DNA of 64,000 nt from Devosia chinhatensis (GCF_000969445.1 NZ_JZEY01000054.1:1612001-1676000); one strand, 5' to 3'; shown: positions 1 to 12,418, counted from the stretch's first letter. Translations and numbers: made by a program. Notes: generated by a model from the sequence alone, not told the origin.

Positions 1-1618
<1,618 letters not shown>

Positions 1619-1713
1619 ATAAATCGCTCCTATGGCCTATATGCCAGGTGCGCTCGGAGCGCTGGAGGAGCATATATGGGATATGTCCCCGCCAGACGCA
1701 ACAAACCACAAGA

Positions 1714-1742
1714 GCGCACCCGGCGCTGATCGCCGCGTGCGC
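1714..1742 (-). terminator. Attenuator-like hairpin between rplO and secY
   Basis: Arms GCGCAC/GTGCGC and inner arms CGGCG/CGCCG form an 11-bp stem with one mismatch and a five-base loop. A T-rich but not T-only stretch follows in the direction of transcription. It sits in the longest gap of the spc cluster. It could lower secY-adk expression relative to the ribosomal genes or protect mRNA ends. The function is inferred. Confidence 0.35.
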
Positions 1743-1755
1743 CCTGCCGAGTGGA

Positions 1756-2256
1756 TTACTCGGCGCGCGGGGGCTTCTTCCAGGTCTCTTTGACCGGAAT
1801 CAGATCGAGCTTGCCGCCGGCAGCTTCGATGGCAGCAGCTGCGCCCTTGGTGGCATAGTCAACCTTGAAGGTAACCTTCTTGGCCGAGAAGCCTTCCGAA
1901 CCGATCAGGCGGACGCCGTCCTTCGGACGACGGATCACGCCAGCTGCAACGAGAGCAGCCGCGTCGACCACACCCTTCACATCCAGCTTGCCGCTGTCGA
2001 TATAGGCCTGCACGCGGTCGATGCGCACTTCGTTGAAATCCTTCGGATTCCAAGCATTGAAGCCGCGCTTCGGCATACGCATGTGAAGGGGCATCTGGCC
2101 GCCTTCGAAGCCGTTGATGGCAACACCGGCACGGGCCGTCTGGCCCTTGCCGCCGCGACCACCGGTCTTGCCGACGCCGGAGCCGATACCACGGCCGATA
2201 CGGACACGGGTCTTGTTGGCTCCGGGATTGTCACGAAGATCGTTCAAACGGGTCAT
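1756..2256 (-). CDS. rplO: 50S ribosomal protein L15
   Basis: This 166-residue protein has the L15 signature: a basic, glycine-rich N-terminal tail ([20 protein letters not shown], residues 18-37) followed by the compact domain with [19 protein letters not shown]15 binds 23S rRNA late in large-subunit assembly. It sits 14 bases behind rpmD in the spc order and before secY, as in nearly all bacteria. Length and start match the family. Confidence 0.97.
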   Translation of the reverse strand: MTRLNDLRDNPGANKTRVRIGRGIGSGVGKTGGRGGKGQTARAGVAINGFEGGQMPLHMRMPKRGFNAWNPKDFNEVRIDRVQAYIDSGKLDVKGVVDAAALVAAGVIRRPKDGVRLIGSEGFSAKKVTFKVDYATKGAAAAIEAAGGKLDLIPVKETWKKPPRAE

Positions 2257-2270
2257 GTTTCGTAACTCCC

Positions 2271-2459
2271 TTACTCGCCGATTACGCGGACGAGGTGCGG
2301 GATCTTGTTGATCATGCCGCGGACTTCGGGCGTATCAACCAGCTCACGCTGCTTGTTCATCTTGTTGAGCCCGAGCCCGATCAGGGTCGCGCGCTGGCTC
2401 TTCTCGCGGCGGATCGGCGAACCGACCTGCTGGACGACGATGGTCTTGTCTTTAGCCAT
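2271..2459 (-). CDS. rpmD: 50S ribosomal protein L30
   Basis: This 62-residue single-domain L30 (bacterial short form) contains [28 protein letters not shown], the usual L30 core. It is a peripheral large-subunit protein binding 23S rRNA. It lies between rpsE (21-base gap) and rplO (14-base gap), the canonical spc position. ATG start. Confidence 0.96.
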   Translation of the reverse strand: MAKDKTIVVQQVGSPIRREKSQRATLIGLGLNKMNKQRELVDTPEVRGMINKIPHLVRVIGE

Positions 2460-2480
2460 AGTTCTTCTCCGTGCCTGCTA

Positions 2481-3014
2481 TCAGGCTTCGACTGCAGCCT
2501 CGCCGCGGCGAGCCTGGAGTTCGGAAACCTTGAGGCCGCGACGGGAAGCCACCGAACGGGGGCTGTCGACGCGCTTGAGCGCATCGAACGTGGCGCGAAC
2601 CATGTTGTAGGGATTTGCAGTGCCCTGCGACTTGGCAACGATATCGTTGATGCCAAGCGTTTCGAACACGGCGCGCATCGGACCACCGGCGATGATACCA
2701 GTACCCGGGACGGCTGCACGCAGGATGACCTTGCCGGCGCCGTGGCGGCCGGTAACGTCGTGGTGCAGCGTACGGGCATCGCGCAAGGGAACGCGGATCA
2801 TCTGGCGCTTTGCCTGCTCGGTGGCCTTGCGGATTGCCTCAGGAACTTCACGGGCCTTGCCGTGACCGAACCCGACGCGACCCTTCTGGTCACCGACGAC
2901 GACGAGTGCCGCAAAACCAAAGCGACGGCCGCCCTTCACAACCTTGGCCACACGATTGATGTGGACCAGGCGATCGACGAACTCGCTTTCGCGCTCTTGA
3001 ACGTCTCTGCTCAT
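2481..3014 (-). CDS. rpsE: 30S ribosomal protein S5
   Basis: This 177-residue protein has an N-terminal double-stranded-RNA-binding domain (about 15-80, with [18 protein letters not shown]) and a C-terminal S5 domain. The basic loop KGGRRF is where spectinomycin-resistance and ribosome-ambiguity mutations map in other bacteria; here it reads as wild type. S5 helps decoding accuracy and mRNA entry with S3 and S4. It follows rplR after 20 bases. Confidence 0.97.
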   Translation of the reverse strand: MSRDVQERESEFVDRLVHINRVAKVVKGGRRFGFAALVVVGDQKGRVGFGHGKAREVPEAIRKATEQAKRQMIRVPLRDARTLHHDVTGRHGAGKVILRAAVPGTGIIAGGPMRAVFETLGINDIVAKSQGTANPYNMVRATFDALKRVDSPRSVASRRGLKVSELQARRGEAAVEA

Positions 3015-3034
3015 TTTATCTCTTCCTCGCCGGG

Positions 3035-3397
3035 TTAGAACTGCAGACCGCCCTCACGGGCAGCGTCTGCAAGGGCCTTAACACGGCCGTGATAGATGTA
3101 GGCGCCACGATCGAAAACGACTTCGCCAACCCCAGCCTTCACACCGCGCTCGGCGATCAGCTTGCCAATGGTGGCAGCAGCCTCGGAGGTCGCGCCATTC
3201 TTGACGGAGGACTTGATGTCCTTTTCCAGGGTCGACGCAGCGGCCAGCGTGCGGCCGGTGCTGTCGTCGATGATCTGGGCGTAGATATTCTTGTCCGAAC
3301 GGAAAACCGACAGACGGGGACGACCGAAGGCACGAGCCTTGAGCGCCTTGCGGACGCGGGCCTTGCGACGATCCGCACCTTTTGCAGAAATTGCCAT
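3035..3397 (-). CDS. rplR: 50S ribosomal protein L18
   Basis: This 120-residue L18 has the basic N-terminal helix [11 protein letters not shown], the sequence [20 protein letters not shown] and the C-terminal [20 protein letters not shown] that bind 5S rRNA. With L5 and L25 it forms the central protuberance. It is 12 bases downstream of rplF in the spc order. Confidence 0.97.
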   Translation of the reverse strand: MAISAKGADRRKARVRKALKARAFGRPRLSVFRSDKNIYAQIIDDSTGRTLAAASTLEKDIKSSVKNGATSEAAATIGKLIAERGVKAGVGEVVFDRGAYIYHGRVKALADAAREGGLQF

Positions 3398-3409
3398 TTC
3401 CGGCGCTCC

Positions 3410-3943
3410 TTACTTCTTCTTGCCTTCTTTGCGGAAGACCTGCTCGCCGGCGTAACGCACGCCCTTGCCCTTGTAGGGCTCGGGGGGACGCCAGCCGCGG
3501 ATCTCGGCCGCAACCTGGCCAACAGCCTGCTTGTCGATACCGGTCACGACGATCTCGGTCGGTGCCGGCACCGCAAGGGTGATGCCTTCAGGAGCCTTGT
3601 AGATCACTTCGTGGCTGAAACCGAGCGAGAGCTTGATATCCTTGCCCTGCATCGCTGCGCGGTAACCCACGCCCTGGATGGCAAGCTTCTTCTCGAAGCC
3701 GGCGCTCACCCCGGTGACCATGTTCTGGATCAACGCGCGGGTGGTGCCCCAGGCGGCGCGTGCCTCACGGGAATCGTTGGCCGGAGTGATGGACACGCCA
3801 TCATCGCCCTGCTCAACATTGACGATATCCATGAGCGTGAGGCTCAGTTCGCCCTTCGGGCCCTTGGCGGACACGTCACGACCATTGATCGTGACCGTAA
3901 CGCCATTCACCGGGGCCACCGGTTTCTTGCCAGTACGTGACAT
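3410..3943 (-). CDS. rplF: 50S ribosomal protein L6
   Basis: This 177-residue protein has two tandem L6 domains (about 10-82 and 90-165) and the C-terminal signature [20 protein letters not shown] near the sarcin-ricin loop and factor-binding site. It starts MSRTGKKPV, as in other alphaproteobacteria. It is 36 bases behind rpsH and 12 ahead of rplR. Confidence 0.98.
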   Translation of the reverse strand: MSRTGKKPVAPVNGVTVTINGRDVSAKGPKGELSLTLMDIVNVEQGDDGVSITPANDSREARAAWGTTRALIQNMVTGVSAGFEKKLAIQGVGYRAAMQGKDIKLSLGFSHEVIYKAPEGITLAVPAPTEIVVTGIDKQAVGQVAAEIRGWRPPEPYKGKGVRYAGEQVFRKEGKKK

Positions 3944-3979
3944 AATGCTTCCTTGAGTAATCGTCTTGCCACGTCTTCC

Positions 3980-4378
3980 TTAGAAGACGCGGCAGAGTAC
4001 CTCGCCACCCACATTGGCGGCCTTGGCTTCATGGTCGGCCATCACACCCTTGGGGGTGCTGAGAATCGACACACCGAGACCGTTGGCAACCTGAGGGATA
4101 TTCTTCACCGACGCATAAACGCGGCGGCCGGGACGGGAAACGCGCTCGATGGTGCGGATCACGCCTTCATTGTCCGAGTACTTCAATTCGATTTCGTACT
4201 CGGATGCGCCGTTCTCGAACTTGGTCTCCGAATAGCCGCGGATGAAACCCTCGGACTGGAGAACGTCCAGCACCCGACCACGCAGGGTCGAAGCCGGAGT
4301 CGAAACGGAATTCTTGCGACGCTGCTGAGCGTTGCGGATACGGGTCAGCATATCGCCGATGGGATCGGAAAAGCTCAT
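3980..4378 (-). CDS. rpsH: 30S ribosomal protein S8
   Basis: This 132-residue S8 begins [17 protein letters not shown] and ends with the conserved [19 protein letters not shown]. It binds helix 21 of 16S rRNA in the platform. In E. coli S8 also represses the spc operon by binding mRNA near rplE; whether that applies here cannot be read from the sequence. It is 13 bases behind rpsN. Confidence 0.98.
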   Translation of the reverse strand: MSFSDPIGDMLTRIRNAQQRRKNSVSTPASTLRGRVLDVLQSEGFIRGYSETKFENGASEYEIELKYSDNEGVIRTIERVSRPGRRVYASVKNIPQVANGLGVSILSTPKGVMADHEAKAANVGGEVLCRVF

Positions 4379-4391
4379 CTCTAGTTTCTCC

Positions 4392-4697
4392 TTACCAGCT
4401 CGACTTCACCAGACCCGGGATCTGGCCCAGGTTGCCCAGCTGACGCAGGGCGATACGGCTCATCTTGAGCTTGCGATAGTAACCACGCGGACGACCCGAC
4501 ACTTCGCAACGGTTGCGAATGCGGACCTTGGCCGAGTTGCGCGGCAGTTCAGCCAGCTTGAGGCTGGCCTTGAAACGCTCCTCGATCGGAGTGTCCTGGT
4601 TCTTGACGGTCGCCTTGAGGGCAGCGCGCTTGTCAGCATACTGCTTGGTCAACGCGGCGCGCTTCTTGTTCTTTTCGATGGAGCTGGTCTTTGCCAT
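4392..4697 (-). CDS. rpsN: 30S ribosomal protein S14, zinc-independent form
   Basis: This 101-residue S14 ends with the signature [20 protein letters not shown]. It is the long form: it has a single cysteine and lacks the CxxC pairs of the zinc-binding short type. This matches most proteobacteria and makes the 30S head assembly zinc-independent. It sits between rplE (30-base gap) and rpsH (13 bases). Confidence 0.97.
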   Translation of the reverse strand: MAKTSSIEKNKKRAALTKQYADKRAALKATVKNQDTPIEERFKASLKLAELPRNSAKVRIRNRCEVSGRPRGYYRKLKMSRIALRQLGNLGQIPGLVKSSW

Positions 4698-4727
4698 GTC
4701 CTGATCCTTTTTCCCTTCCCTGCCCGC

Positions 4728-5285
4728 TTACTGGCGGAAGGGGAAGTTGAATGCCTTGAGAAGCGCGCGGGCCTCGTCATCATTCTTGGCCGTCGTGGCG
4801 ATCACGATGTCCATGCCCCAAACCTGATCGATCTGATCGTAGTTGATTTCGGGGAAAATGATGTGTTCCTTGATGCCGAAGGCATAATTGCCACGACCAT
4901 CGAAGGCGTTCGGGTTGAGACCACGGAAGTCGCGGACGCGCGGCAGGGCGATGTTCACCAGACGGTCCAGGAATTCGTACATGCGCGTCTTGCGCAGCGT
5001 GACCTTCACGCCGAGCGGCATGTGCTCGCGGACCTTGAAGCCGGCGATCGACTTGCGAGCATGGGTGATGACCGGCTTCTGGCCTGCGATCAGCTCGAGC
5101 TGGTCGGCAGCCGACTTGACCTTCTTGGTGTCGTTGACGGCTTCGCCAACGCCCATGTTCAAGACGATCTTGTCAAGGCGCGGCAGCTCCATGACGTTCT
5201 TGTAGTTGAACTGCTCACGCAGTGCAGCCTTGATAGTGTTGTCGTACTCGGTCCGGAGACGCGGAACGTAAGCGGTCTCAGCCAT
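4728..5285 (-). CDS. rplE: 50S ribosomal protein L5
   Basis: This 185-residue L5 has the motif [19 protein letters not shown] and the C-terminal [20 protein letters not shown]. It binds 5S rRNA and contacts the P-site tRNA from the central protuberance. Its start lies eight bases inside the end of rplX, so the pair is translationally coupled. Confidence 0.98.
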   Translation of the reverse strand: MAETAYVPRLRTEYDNTIKAALREQFNYKNVMELPRLDKIVLNMGVGEAVNDTKKVKSAADQLELIAGQKPVITHARKSIAGFKVREHMPLGVKVTLRKTRMYEFLDRLVNIALPRVRDFRGLNPNAFDGRGNYAFGIKEHIIFPEINYDQIDQVWGMDIVIATTAKNDDEARALLKAFNFPFRQ

Positions 5286-5589
5286 CGATCTGATCTCCGG
5301 TGGTCTTGGCGACGCGGGACTTCACGCCGTCCTTGATCTGGAAACCGACGCGGCTGGGCTTGCCATTGGCGTCGGCGACGGCCAGGTTCGACAGATGGAT
5401 CGGCGCTTCCTTGGTGAAGATGCCGGCATCCTGCGAGGCAGTCTGCTTCTGGTGACGACGGACCAGGTTGATGCCCTGGACGATCGCGCGGGTTTCGGAC
5501 GGGATGACAGAGAGGACCTGACCGGTCTTGCCCTTGTCCTTGCCGGCCAGGACGACCACTTTGTCGCCCTTCTTGATCTTGGCGGCCAT
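5278..5589 (-). CDS. rplX: 50S ribosomal protein L24
   Basis: This 103-residue protein starts [20 protein letters not shown], a KOW motif that begins assembly of the 50S subunit on 23S rRNA. An in-frame upstream extension to 5898 exists but has no L24 similarity and lies wholly within rplN, so the ATG at 5589 is chosen. That ATG overlaps the rplN stop by one base (TAATG), and the gene end overlaps rplE by eight bases. Confidence 0.97.
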   Translation of the reverse strand: MAAKIKKGDKVVVLAGKDKGKTGQVLSVIPSETRAIVQGINLVRRHQKQTASQDAGIFTKEAPIHLSNLAVADANGKPSRVGFQIKDGVKSRVAKTTGDQIDG

Positions 5590-5957
5590 TACAGCACCTC
5601 GGGAGCGAGCGAAATGATCTTCATGTGGTTCTTGGCGCGGAGTTCGCGCGGAACCGGTCCGAAGATACGGGTGCCGATCGGCTCTTTCTGATTGTTCAGA
5701 AGAACGGCGGCGTTCTTGTCGAAACGGATGACGGTGCCATCGGGGCGACGGATGTTGGTTGCGGTGCGAACCACCACGGCCTTCATCACTTGGCCCTTCT
5801 TGACGCGACCGCGCGGAATGGCGTCCTTGACCGAAACGACGATAATGTCGCCGACCGAGGCGTATTTCCGGTGCGAACCGCCCAGCACCTTGATGCACAT
5901 GACTCGCTTGGCGCCGGAATTGTCGGCGACGTCGAGATTGGACTGCATCTGGATCAT
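5589..5957 (-). CDS. rplN: 50S ribosomal protein L14
   Basis: This 122-residue protein is a typical L14, starting [20 protein letters not shown] and containing the signature [20 protein letters not shown]. It is part of the intersubunit bridge with 16S helix 44 and of the factor-binding region. In many bacteria it opens the spc operon; here a 64-base gap separates it from rpsQ without an obvious terminator. Confidence 0.98.
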   Translation of the reverse strand: MIQMQSNLDVADNSGAKRVMCIKVLGGSHRKYASVGDIIVVSVKDAIPRGRVKKGQVMKAVVVRTATNIRRPDGTVIRFDKNAAVLLNNQKEPIGTRIFGPVPRELRAKNHMKIISLAPEVL

Positions 5958-6021
5958 GACTGGATGCCTTCTAAGTTATCGGCAGCACCGTCATCCGGCG
6001 CACCGACCTGAATTGTTTCTC

Positions 6022-6255
6022 TTACGCGGACGGAACAAGCGCCCAGCGCTTGTTCTTGCTGATCGGCGCAGTTTCCTCGATCCACACGGTCTGACCGACC
6101 TTCGCGACGTTGTTTTCGTCGTGGGCGTGGTACTTCTTCGAACGACGCACGGTCTTCTTCAGAAGCGGATGGGTGAAACGGCGCTCGACACGAACCACGA
6201 TGGTCTTGTCATTGGCGTCGGAGACAACAGTCCCCTGCAAAACGCGCTTTGGCAT
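6022..6255 (-). CDS. rpsQ: 30S ribosomal protein S17
   Basis: This 77-residue OB-fold protein starts [18 protein letters not shown], the standard S17 N terminus, followed by [19 protein letters not shown]. It is an early 16S rRNA 5'-domain binder. It is the last gene of the S10 group, 10 bases behind rpmC. Confidence 0.97.
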   Translation of the reverse strand: MPKRVLQGTVVSDANDKTIVVRVERRFTHPLLKKTVRRSKKYHAHDENNVAKVGQTVWIEETAPISKNKRWALVPSA

Positions 6256-6265
6256 GGATCTATCC

Positions 6266-6460
6266 TTACTTAGCTGCGTTCTTCTGGGTCAGGATCGTCT
6301 TGATCCGCGCGATGTCGCGGCGGACTTCCTTGACCCGGGCCGGCTTTTCCAGCTGCTGGGTAGCACGCTGGAAACGCAGGTTGAACTGTTCTTTCTTCAG
6401 GTCGACGAGCTGATCTTTCAGTTCGTCTGCGGTCTTGGCCCGCACATCACTGGCTTTCAT
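6266..6460 (-). CDS. rpmC: 50S ribosomal protein L29
   Basis: This 64-residue all-helical protein starts [20 protein letters not shown] and contains [19 protein letters not shown], both typical of L29. It lies near the peptide exit tunnel and contributes to docking of trigger factor and SRP with L23. It is 11 bases behind rplP. Confidence 0.96.
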   Translation of the reverse strand: MKASDVRAKTADELKDQLVDLKKEQFNLRFQRATQQLEKPARVKEVRRDIARIKTILTQKNAAK

Positions 6461-6471
6461 GCTCGTGTCCC

Positions 6472-6885
6472 TTAGTCGGCAATACGCGTGACAATACGCG
6501 TGGTGATCGGCAACTTCATCGCTCCGAGGCGAAGCGCCTCCTTTGCAACGTCTTCGGGTACGCCGTCAATCTCAAAAACGATACGACCCGGCTTTACGCG
6601 TGCGGCCCAGTATTCCACGGAGCCCTTACCCTTACCCATTCGGACTTCGGTCGGCTTCTTGGAGACTGGCAGATCCGGGAAAATCCGGATCCACACGCGG
6701 CCCTGACGCTTCATTTCGCGAGTGATTGCGCGACGGGCAGCTTCAATCTGGCGGGCAGTGACGCGTTCCGGCTCGGTGGCCTTGAGTGCGTACTGGCCGA
6801 ATGCCAGGTCGGTACCACCCTTGGCCAGGCCATGGATGCGGCCCTTGTGGGCCTTGCGGAACTTGGTTCTCTTAGGTTGCAGCAT
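6472..6885 (-). CDS. rplP: 50S ribosomal protein L16
   Basis: This 137-residue L16 starts [19 protein letters not shown] and contains [20 protein letters not shown], the loop that reaches toward the peptidyl-transferase centre and A-site tRNA. Length and start are normal. It is 15 bases behind rpsC and 11 ahead of rpmC in the S10 order. Confidence 0.98.
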   Translation of the reverse strand: MLQPKRTKFRKAHKGRIHGLAKGGTDLAFGQYALKATEPERVTARQIEAARRAITREMKRQGRVWIRIFPDLPVSKKPTEVRMGKGKGSVEYWAARVKPGRIVFEIDGVPEDVAKEALRLGAMKLPITTRIVTRIAD

Positions 6886-6900
6886 AATGAACTGACCTTC

Positions 6901-7638
6901 TTATGCGCGTTCGCGGTCGCGGTCGCCGCGGTCACGGCGCGGTTCGCGCTCGCTACGCTGACCACCTTCACCACCTTCGGTGGCACGACGCTCGTGAGCC
7001 GACGGATCATGCTCAAGGACTTCGCCCTTGAAGATCCAGACCTTGATACCGATGATGCCGTACGTGGTTTCGGCTTCGGCAGTACCGTAGTCGATATCGG
7101 CACGCAGAGTGTGAAGCGGCACGCGACCTTCGCGGTACCATTCGGTACGAGCAATGTCGGCACCACCGAGACGGCCACCAACGTTGACGCGGATACCACC
7201 GGCGCCCATGCGGATCGCGGTCTGCACGGCGCGCTTCATGGCACGACGGAAGGCCACGCGGCGTTCCAGCTGCTGGGCAATGCCCTGGGCAACCAGCGTC
7301 GCATCGGTCTCGGGCTTGCGCACTTCAACGATATTGATGTGCACTTCCGAGTCGGTGAACTTCTTCACCTTGGCGCGGATCTTGTCGATGTCTGCGCCCT
7401 TCTTGCCGATCACGATGCCCGGACGGGCGGTGTGGATCGACACGCGGCACTTGCGGTGCGGACGCTCGATGACGATCTTGGAAACCGCAGCGGCCTTCAG
7501 GTCTTCCATCAGAGCCGTACGGATCTTCAGGTCTTCCTGCAGAAGGGTGCCGTATTCGCCCTTGTTGGCGAACCAGCGGCTGTCCCAGGTGCGGTTGATG
7601 CCAAGGCGGAAGCCGATCGGATTGATTTTCTGGCCCAT
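6901..7638 (-). CDS. rpsC: 30S ribosomal protein S3
   Basis: This 245-residue S3 has an N-terminal KH domain (about 60-110, with [14 protein letters not shown]) and the C-terminal S3 domain. The last 35 or so residues form a charged Arg/Glu/Asp-rich tail, common in alphaproteobacteria. S3 lines the mRNA entry channel with S4 and S5. Its ATG overlaps the rplV stop by one base (TAATG). Confidence 0.98.
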   Translation of the reverse strand: MGQKINPIGFRLGINRTWDSRWFANKGEYGTLLQEDLKIRTALMEDLKAAAVSKIVIERPHRKCRVSIHTARPGIVIGKKGADIDKIRAKVKKFTDSEVHINIVEVRKPETDATLVAQGIAQQLERRVAFRRAMKRAVQTAIRMGAGGIRVNVGGRLGGADIARTEWYREGRVPLHTLRADIDYGTAEAETTYGIIGIKVWIFKGEVLEHDPSAHERRATEGGEGGQRSEREPRRDRGDRDRERA

Positions 7639-8018
7639 TATGCGGCCTCCTCAACTTGCCGGACGACGATCGTCAGATGCGAGAACGGCTTCTCGATACG
7701 CGCCGACTTGCCGCGACCGCGAGCGGTGAAACGCTTCATGACGAGCGAGTTGCCCACATAGGCTTCGGCAACGACGAGGGCGTCGGTGTCCAGGCCATGG
7801 TTGTTTTCGGCGTTGGCGATGGCGCTCTCGAGCACCTTCTTCACCTGGCCGGAGATGCGCTTGTGGCTGAACTCAAGATCGGCCAGAGCCTTCTCGACCT
7901 TCTTGCCACGGATCAACTGCGCGACGAGGTTCAGCTTCTGAGGGCTGATGCGCAGCATGCGCAGCACAGCCTTGGCCTCGTTATCCTTGAGAGCGCGCTC
8001 AGTCTTTGGCTTGCTCAT
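7638..8018 (-). CDS. rplV: 50S ribosomal protein L22
   Basis: This 126-residue L22 has the extended beta-hairpin region ([23 protein letters not shown]) that lines the nascent-peptide tunnel, where macrolide-resistance changes occur in other species. It lies three bases behind rpsS and overlaps rpsC by one base. Confidence 0.97.
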   Translation of the reverse strand: MSKPKTERALKDNEAKAVLRMLRISPQKLNLVAQLIRGKKVEKALADLEFSHKRISGQVKKVLESAIANAENNHGLDTDALVVAEAYVGNSLVMKRFTARGRGKSARIEKPFSHLTIVVRQVEEAA

Positions 8019-8021
8019 CTC

Positions 8022-8300
8022 TTACTTCCTCTTGGCCTTCTTGTCGGCCGCGTGCCCGTAATAGGTACGGGTCGGAGCGAACTCACCGAACTTGTGGCCG
8101 ATCATTTCCTCGGTCACGGAGACCGGGATATGCTTCTGGCCGTTGTGCACGCCGAACGTGATGCCGACAAACTGCGGCAGGATGGTCGAGCGACGCGACC
8201 AGATCTTGACCACATCGTTGCGGCCAGAGGTCTGGGCCTTCTCGGCCTTCTTGAGCAGATAGCCGTCGACGAACGGCCCCTTCCAAATCGAACGGGTCAT
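8022..8300 (-). CDS. rpsS: 30S ribosomal protein S19
   Basis: This 92-residue S19 starts [19 protein letters not shown] and contains the signature [20 protein letters not shown]. It sits in the 30S head with S13 and contacts the intersubunit bridge. It is separated by three bases from both rplB and rplV. Confidence 0.98.
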   Translation of the reverse strand: MTRSIWKGPFVDGYLLKKAEKAQTSGRNDVVKIWSRRSTILPQFVGITFGVHNGQKHIPVSVTEEMIGHKFGEFAPTRTYYGHAADKKAKRK

Positions 8301-8303
8301 GTC

Positions 8304-9143
8304 TTACCTGCCCTTCTTCACGTGACGGCTGCGAACGATGAACTTGTCCGTAGCCTTGTTGCTGCGCGTACGCTTGCCCTTGGTCGGCTTGCCCCACGGG
8401 CTCACCGGGTGGCGGCCACCGGAGGTACGGCCTTCACCACCACCATGCGGGTGGTCGACCGGGTTCATGGTCACACCGCGGTTGACCGGCTTGCGGCCGA
8501 GCCAGCGGTTACGACCCGCCTTGCCGAGCGAGGTGTTGGAGTGATCCTGGTTGGACACGGCACCAACAGTGGCCAGGCACGAGCCGTGCACGCGGCGCTG
8601 CTCACCCGAGTTGAGGCGCAGAATGGCCCAACCCTGGTCGCGGCCCACATACTGGGCATAGGCGCCGGCGGAACGGGCAACCTGCCCACCCTTGCGGGGC
8701 TTCAGCTCGATGTTGTGCACGATCGTACCGACCGGCATGCGCTCGAGCGGCATGGCATTGCCCGGCTTCACGTCGGCGCCGTTCATCGACGAGATGATCT
8801 TGTCGCCGGCGGTCAGACGCTGGGGTGCCACGATGTAGGCGAGCTCGCCGTCCTCGTACTTGATCAGAGCGATCCAGGCCGTGCGGTTCGGATCGTATTC
8901 GAGACGTTCAACGGTCCCGACCACGTCGAACTTCACGCGCTTGAAGTCGATCATGCGGTAGCTGCGCTTGTGACCACCACCACGATGGAACGCGGTGATG
9001 CGGCCGTGATTGTTACGGCCACCGGTCTTGCTCAGGCCTTCGGTCAATGCCTTGACCGGCTTGCCCTTCCACAGTTCCGAACGGTCGGTCGTAACGAGGG
9101 TACGACGGCCTTCGGAGGTGGGATTGTAAGTCTTTAGAGCCAT
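8304..9143 (-). CDS. rplB: 50S ribosomal protein L2
   Basis: This 279-residue L2 has the conserved C-terminal block [18 protein letters not shown], including the histidine important for peptidyl-transferase-centre structure. Before it come an OB-fold and an SH3-like domain. It is one of the core 23S rRNA binders and forms bridge B7b. It lies 18 bases behind rplW. Confidence 0.98.
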   Translation of the reverse strand: MALKTYNPTSEGRRTLVTTDRSELWKGKPVKALTEGLSKTGGRNNHGRITAFHRGGGHKRSYRMIDFKRVKFDVVGTVERLEYDPNRTAWIALIKYEDGELAYIVAPQRLTAGDKIISSMNGADVKPGNAMPLERMPVGTIVHNIELKPRKGGQVARSAGAYAQYVGRDQGWAILRLNSGEQRRVHGSCLATVGAVSNQDHSNTSLGKAGRNRWLGRKPVNRGVTMNPVDHPHGGGEGRTSGGRHPVSPWGKPTKGKRTRSNKATDKFIVRSRHVKKGR

Positions 9144-9161
9144 TTGTCTGTCTCTCGTCCC

Positions 9162-9455
9162 TTAGAGGCCGGTCGAAATATCGATCGACTGGCCGTCAAC
9201 CAGGGTTACAACGGCCTTCTTGATGTCGTTCCGGACACCGACGCGACCGCGGAAGCGCTTCACCTTGCCCTTGCGGACCAGGGTGTTCACTGCCTTGACC
9301 TTGACCGAAAACAGCTGCTCGACGGCGGCCTTGATCTCGGTCTTGTTGGCGTCGATGGCGACGTCGAAGACGACCTGGTTGGCTTCGGAAGCCATGGTCG
9401 ACTTTTCGGTCACGACGGGGTTACGAATGATGTCGTAAGCGGCAAGCTTGTTCAT
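9162..9455 (-). CDS. rplW: 50S ribosomal protein L23
   Basis: This 97-residue L23 has the RNA-binding signature [20 protein letters not shown]. It sits at the tunnel exit and docks trigger factor and SRP. Its ATG overlaps the end of rplD by four bases (ATGA). Confidence 0.97.
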   Translation of the reverse strand: MNKLAAYDIIRNPVVTEKSTMASEANQVVFDVAIDANKTEIKAAVEQLFSVKVKAVNTLVRKGKVKRFRGRVGVRNDIKKAVVTLVDGQSIDISTGL

Positions 9456-10072
9456 GCGAACCTCGCTTCGAGCGCTTCGAGCGCTGCCTTGGTGAGGACG
9501 AGCTTGTCACGCTTCAGGATCGACACAACGTTGATCCCCTGCACCGGCAGCACGTCGATATTCGGGATGTTGCGTGCGGCCAGAGCAAAGTTCTGGTCGA
9601 CATTTGCGCCATCGATGATCAGGGCATTCGCCCATTCCAGCTTGCCGAAGGTCGTGCACAGCGCTGCAGTCTTGGCTTCCTGCTGGGAAACGCTGTCGAT
9701 GACGATCAGCGAACCAGCCTTGGCCTTGGACGACAGGGCGTGCTTGAGAGCCAGGGCGCGAACCTTCTTGGGAAGGTCGATGGCATGGCTGCGAGGGGTC
9801 GGACCGAAAGCACGGCCACCACCGCGGAACTGCGGGGCCTTGCGATCACCGTGACGAGCGCCGCCGGAGCCCTTCTGCTTCACGAACTTCTTGCCCGTAG
9901 CAGAGCCTTCCGACCGGTTCTTCACGTCATGCGTGCCGGCCATGGCCTTAAGCTGCTGATAGCGAACCATGCGGTGCAGGATGTCCGGACGGACTTCAAG
10001 ACCGAAAAGCTCGTCCTTGAGATCGACCGTACCGGCGGACTTGCCGTCGAGTGTGGTTACCTTGAGTTCCAT
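9452..10072 (-). CDS. rplD: 50S ribosomal protein L4
   Basis: This 206-residue L4 has the long basic loop with [20 protein letters not shown] (about residues 68-87) that reaches into the exit tunnel. In E. coli L4 also represses the S10 operon by binding the rpsJ leader; here only 68 bases precede rpsJ, and they hold a strong hairpin. The start codon directly abuts the rplC stop. Confidence 0.97.
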   Translation of the reverse strand: MELKVTTLDGKSAGTVDLKDELFGLEVRPDILHRMVRYQQLKAMAGTHDVKNRSEGSATGKKFVKQKGSGGARHGDRKAPQFRGGGRAFGPTPRSHAIDLPKKVRALALKHALSSKAKAGSLIVIDSVSQQEAKTAALCTTFGKLEWANALIIDGANVDQNFALAARNIPNIDVLPVQGINVVSILKRDKLVLTKAALEALEARFA

Positions 10073-10768
10073 TTACTTCGCTTCTCCCGCAGCAGCGGCC
10101 TCGAACGAGCCCGGCAGGACTACATTCGCGGGAGCCGGCTTCTTGACGGCGTCCTTGATCATGATCCAGGCACCCTTGGCGCCCGGGACCGAACCCTGGA
10201 TCATGATCAGCCCACGCTCCACGTCGGTCTTGACGACCTTGACGTTCTGCGTGGTGATGCGACGATCACCCATGTGGCCCGGCATCTTCTTGTTCTTAAA
10301 GGTCTTGCCCGGATCCTGGCGACCACCGGTCGAACCGATCGAGCGGTGCGACACGGACACGCCGTGAGACGCACGCAGACCACCAAAGTTCCAGCGCTTC
10401 ATACCGCCGGCAAAACCCTTACCGATGGAGGTTCCGGTCACGTCGACCAGCTGGCCTTCGGCGAAATGGTCGGCCTTGAACGTTGCGCCAACCTCGATGA
10501 GGCTGTCGGCATCCACGCGGAACTCGGCCACGTGACGCTTTGGCTCGACCTTGGCGACGGCATACTGCCCCCGCTCGGCCTTGGAGATGTTCTTGGCCTT
10601 GGCCTGGCCCGCGCCGAGTTGGAGGGCGACGTAGCCATCCTTCTCGACGGTCCGCTGCCCAACCACCTGACAGTTCTGCAGGCTGAGCACCGTCACGGGG
10701 ACGTGCGAGCCGTCCTCTGCGAAGATGCGGGTCATCCCCAGCTTCTGTGCGATCAATCCAGAACGCAT
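10073..10768 (-). CDS. rplC: 50S ribosomal protein L3
   Basis: This 231-residue L3 starts [20 protein letters not shown] and contains the loop [16 protein letters not shown], whose glutamine is methylated by PrmB in other bacteria. L3 is one of the two proteins that initiate 50S assembly. It is 82 bases behind rpsJ and abuts rplD. Confidence 0.98.
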   Translation of the reverse strand: MRSGLIAQKLGMTRIFAEDGSHVPVTVLSLQNCQVVGQRTVEKDGYVALQLGAGQAKAKNISKAERGQYAVAKVEPKRHVAEFRVDADSLIEVGATFKADHFAEGQLVDVTGTSIGKGFAGGMKRWNFGGLRASHGVSVSHRSIGSTGGRQDPGKTFKNKKMPGHMGDRRITTQNVKVVKTDVERGLIMIQGSVPGAKGAWIMIKDAVKKPAPANVVLPGSFEAAAAGEAK

Positions 10769-10850
10769 CGGTTTTACCTTTTCATTTGGCGCTCTGCCGG
10801 GTCATGTCTTCAGAGGACCCTTTTTGCGGCAGGCGCGGAAACTCTTGTCT

Positions 10851-11159
10851 TTAGAGCTTGATTTCGACGTCGACGCCGGCGGCGAGATCGAGCTTCATCA
10901 GTGCATCGACCGTCTGGGGAGTCGGGTCCACAATGTCAAGCAGACGCTTGTGGGTCCGGATCTCGAACTGCTCGCGTGCCTTCTTGTCGATATGCGGCGA
11001 GCGGTTGACGGTGAACTTGTCGATGCGGGTCGGCAGCGGGATCGGGCCCCGTACCTGCGCACCCGTACGCTTGGCCGTGTTGACGATCTCGCGGGTCGAG
11101 GTGTCGAGCACGCGATGGTCAAACGCCTTGAGGCGGATGCGAATATTCTGACCGTTCAT
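10851..11159 (-). CDS. rpsJ: 30S ribosomal protein S10 (NusE)
   Basis: This 102-residue protein starts [19 protein letters not shown] and contains the S10 signature [17 protein letters not shown]10 is part of the 30S head and, as NusE, links NusG and transcription to the ribosome. An upstream in-frame TTG at 11177 would add six residues. The ATG at 11159, preceded by GAGAAG, gives the family length and is preferred. Confidence 0.97.
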   Translation of the reverse strand: MNGQNIRIRLKAFDHRVLDTSTREIVNTAKRTGAQVRGPIPLPTRIDKFTVNRSPHIDKKAREQFEIRTHKRLLDIVDPTPQTVDALMKLDLAAGVDVEIKL

Positions 11160-11183
11160 CTTCTCAAATCCTGACAAAATGGA

Positions 11184-11211
11184 TCGCGGCGCGCTTTATC
11201 GCGCGCCGCGA
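11184..11211 (-). terminator. Strong hairpin between tuf and rpsJ
   Basis: A perfect 11-bp GC-rich inverted repeat (TCGCGGCGCGC with its complement) and a six-base loop fill most of the 68-base tuf-rpsJ gap. Only a short ATTTTG stretch follows, so it is a weak intrinsic terminator, an mRNA processing or stabilising hairpin, or an S10-leader control element. These cannot be told apart from sequence alone. Confidence 0.5.
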
Positions 11212-11227
11212 AAGTCTCAAGGACGTT

Positions 11228-12418
11228 TTACTTCAGGATCTTCGCGACGACGCCGGCGCCGACGGTGCGGCCACCTTCACGGATAGCGAAGCGGAGCTTC
11301 TCTTCCATGGCGATCGGAACGATGAGCTGAACGTTCATGTTGATGTTGTCGCCCGGCATGACCATCTCGGTGCCTTCCGGCAGCGTCACGATGCCGGTCA
11401 CGTCGGTGGTGCGGAAGTAGAACTGCGGACGGTAGTTGCCGAAGAACGGAGTGTGACGGCCGCCTTCTTCCTTGGTGAGGATATAGGCCTCAGCAACGAA
11501 GTCGGTGTGCGGGGTCACGGAACCGGGCTTGCACAGCACCTGGCCGCGCTCAACCTGGGTGCGGTCGATACCACGGATCAGCGCGCCGATGTTGTCGCCA
11601 GCTTCACCCGAATCGAGCAGCTTGCGGAACATTTCAACGCCGGTCACGGTCGTCTTCTGGGTTGCCTTGATGCCGACGATTTCGACTTCTTCGCCAACCT
11701 TGACGATGCCGCGTTCGACACGGCCGGTCACAACGGTACCACGACCCGAGATCGAGAACACGTCTTCGATCGGCATCAGGAACGGCTGGTCAACCGGACG
11801 CTCCGGCTGCGGGATGTACGAGTCGACAGCAGCCATCAGCTCGAGAACGGCGTCATGGCCGAGCTTCGCGTCGCCGTTTTCCAGAGCAACGAGGGCCGAG
11901 CCCTTGATGATCGGAATATCGTCGCCGGGGAAGTCGTACGAGGACAGCAGTTCGCGCACTTCGAGCTCGACGAGTTCGAGCAGTTCCGGATCGTCGACCA
12001 TGTCGCACTTGTTCAGGAACACCACCAGAGCCGGAACACCGACCTGACGAGCGAGCAGGATGTGCTCGCGGGTCTGCGGCATCGGGCCGTCGGCAGCCGA
12101 CACGACCAGGATCGCGCCGTCCATCTGGGCAGCACCGGTGATCATGTTCTTCACATAGTCGGCGTGGCCAGGGCAGTCCACGTGAGCGTAGTGACGGTTC
12201 TGCGTCTCGTACTCGACGTGGGCGGTGTTGATGGTGATACCGCGGGCCTTCTCTTCCGGAGCGGCGTCGATCTGGTCATACGCCTTGAAGGTGGCGCCGC
12301 CGGTTTCGGCCAGGACCTTGGTGATCGCTGCGGTCAGCGAGGTCTTGCCATGGTCAACGTGACCGATGGTGCCGATGTTGCAGTGCGGCTTGGTGCGGGA
12401 AAACTTTTCCTTTGCCAT
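11228..12418 (-). CDS. tuf: Translation elongation factor Tu
   Basis: This 396-residue GTPase delivers aminoacyl-tRNA to the ribosome. The G motifs are GHVDHGKT (19-26), DCPGH (81-85) and NKCD (136-139), followed by two beta-barrel domains. It is the only tuf copy in the window. It sits between fusA (66-base gap) and rpsJ, the str-operon position. Confidence 0.99.
   Translation of the reverse strand: MAKEKFSRTKPHCNIGTIGHVDHGKTSLTAAITKVLAETGGATFKAYDQIDAAPEEKARGITINTAHVEYETQNRHYAHVDCPGHADYVKNMITGAAQMDGAILVVSAADGPMPQTREHILLARQVGVPALVVFLNKCDMVDDPELLELVELEVRELLSSYDFPGDDIPIIKGSALVALENGDAKLGHDAVLELMAAVDSYIPQPERPVDQPFLMPIEDVFSISGRGTVVTGRVERGIVKVGEEVEIVGIKATQKTTVTGVEMFRKLLDSGEAGDNIGALIRGIDRTQVERGQVLCKPGSVTPHTDFVAEAYILTKEEGGRHTPFFGNYRPQFYFRTTDVTGIVTLPEGTEMVMPGDNINMNVQLIVPIAMEEKLRFAIREGGRTVGAGVVAKILK

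Noticed and set aside
5590..5898. N-terminal extension of rplX
   Set aside because: The extension lies inside rplN and has no L24 similarity; the ATG at 5589 fits length and coupling.
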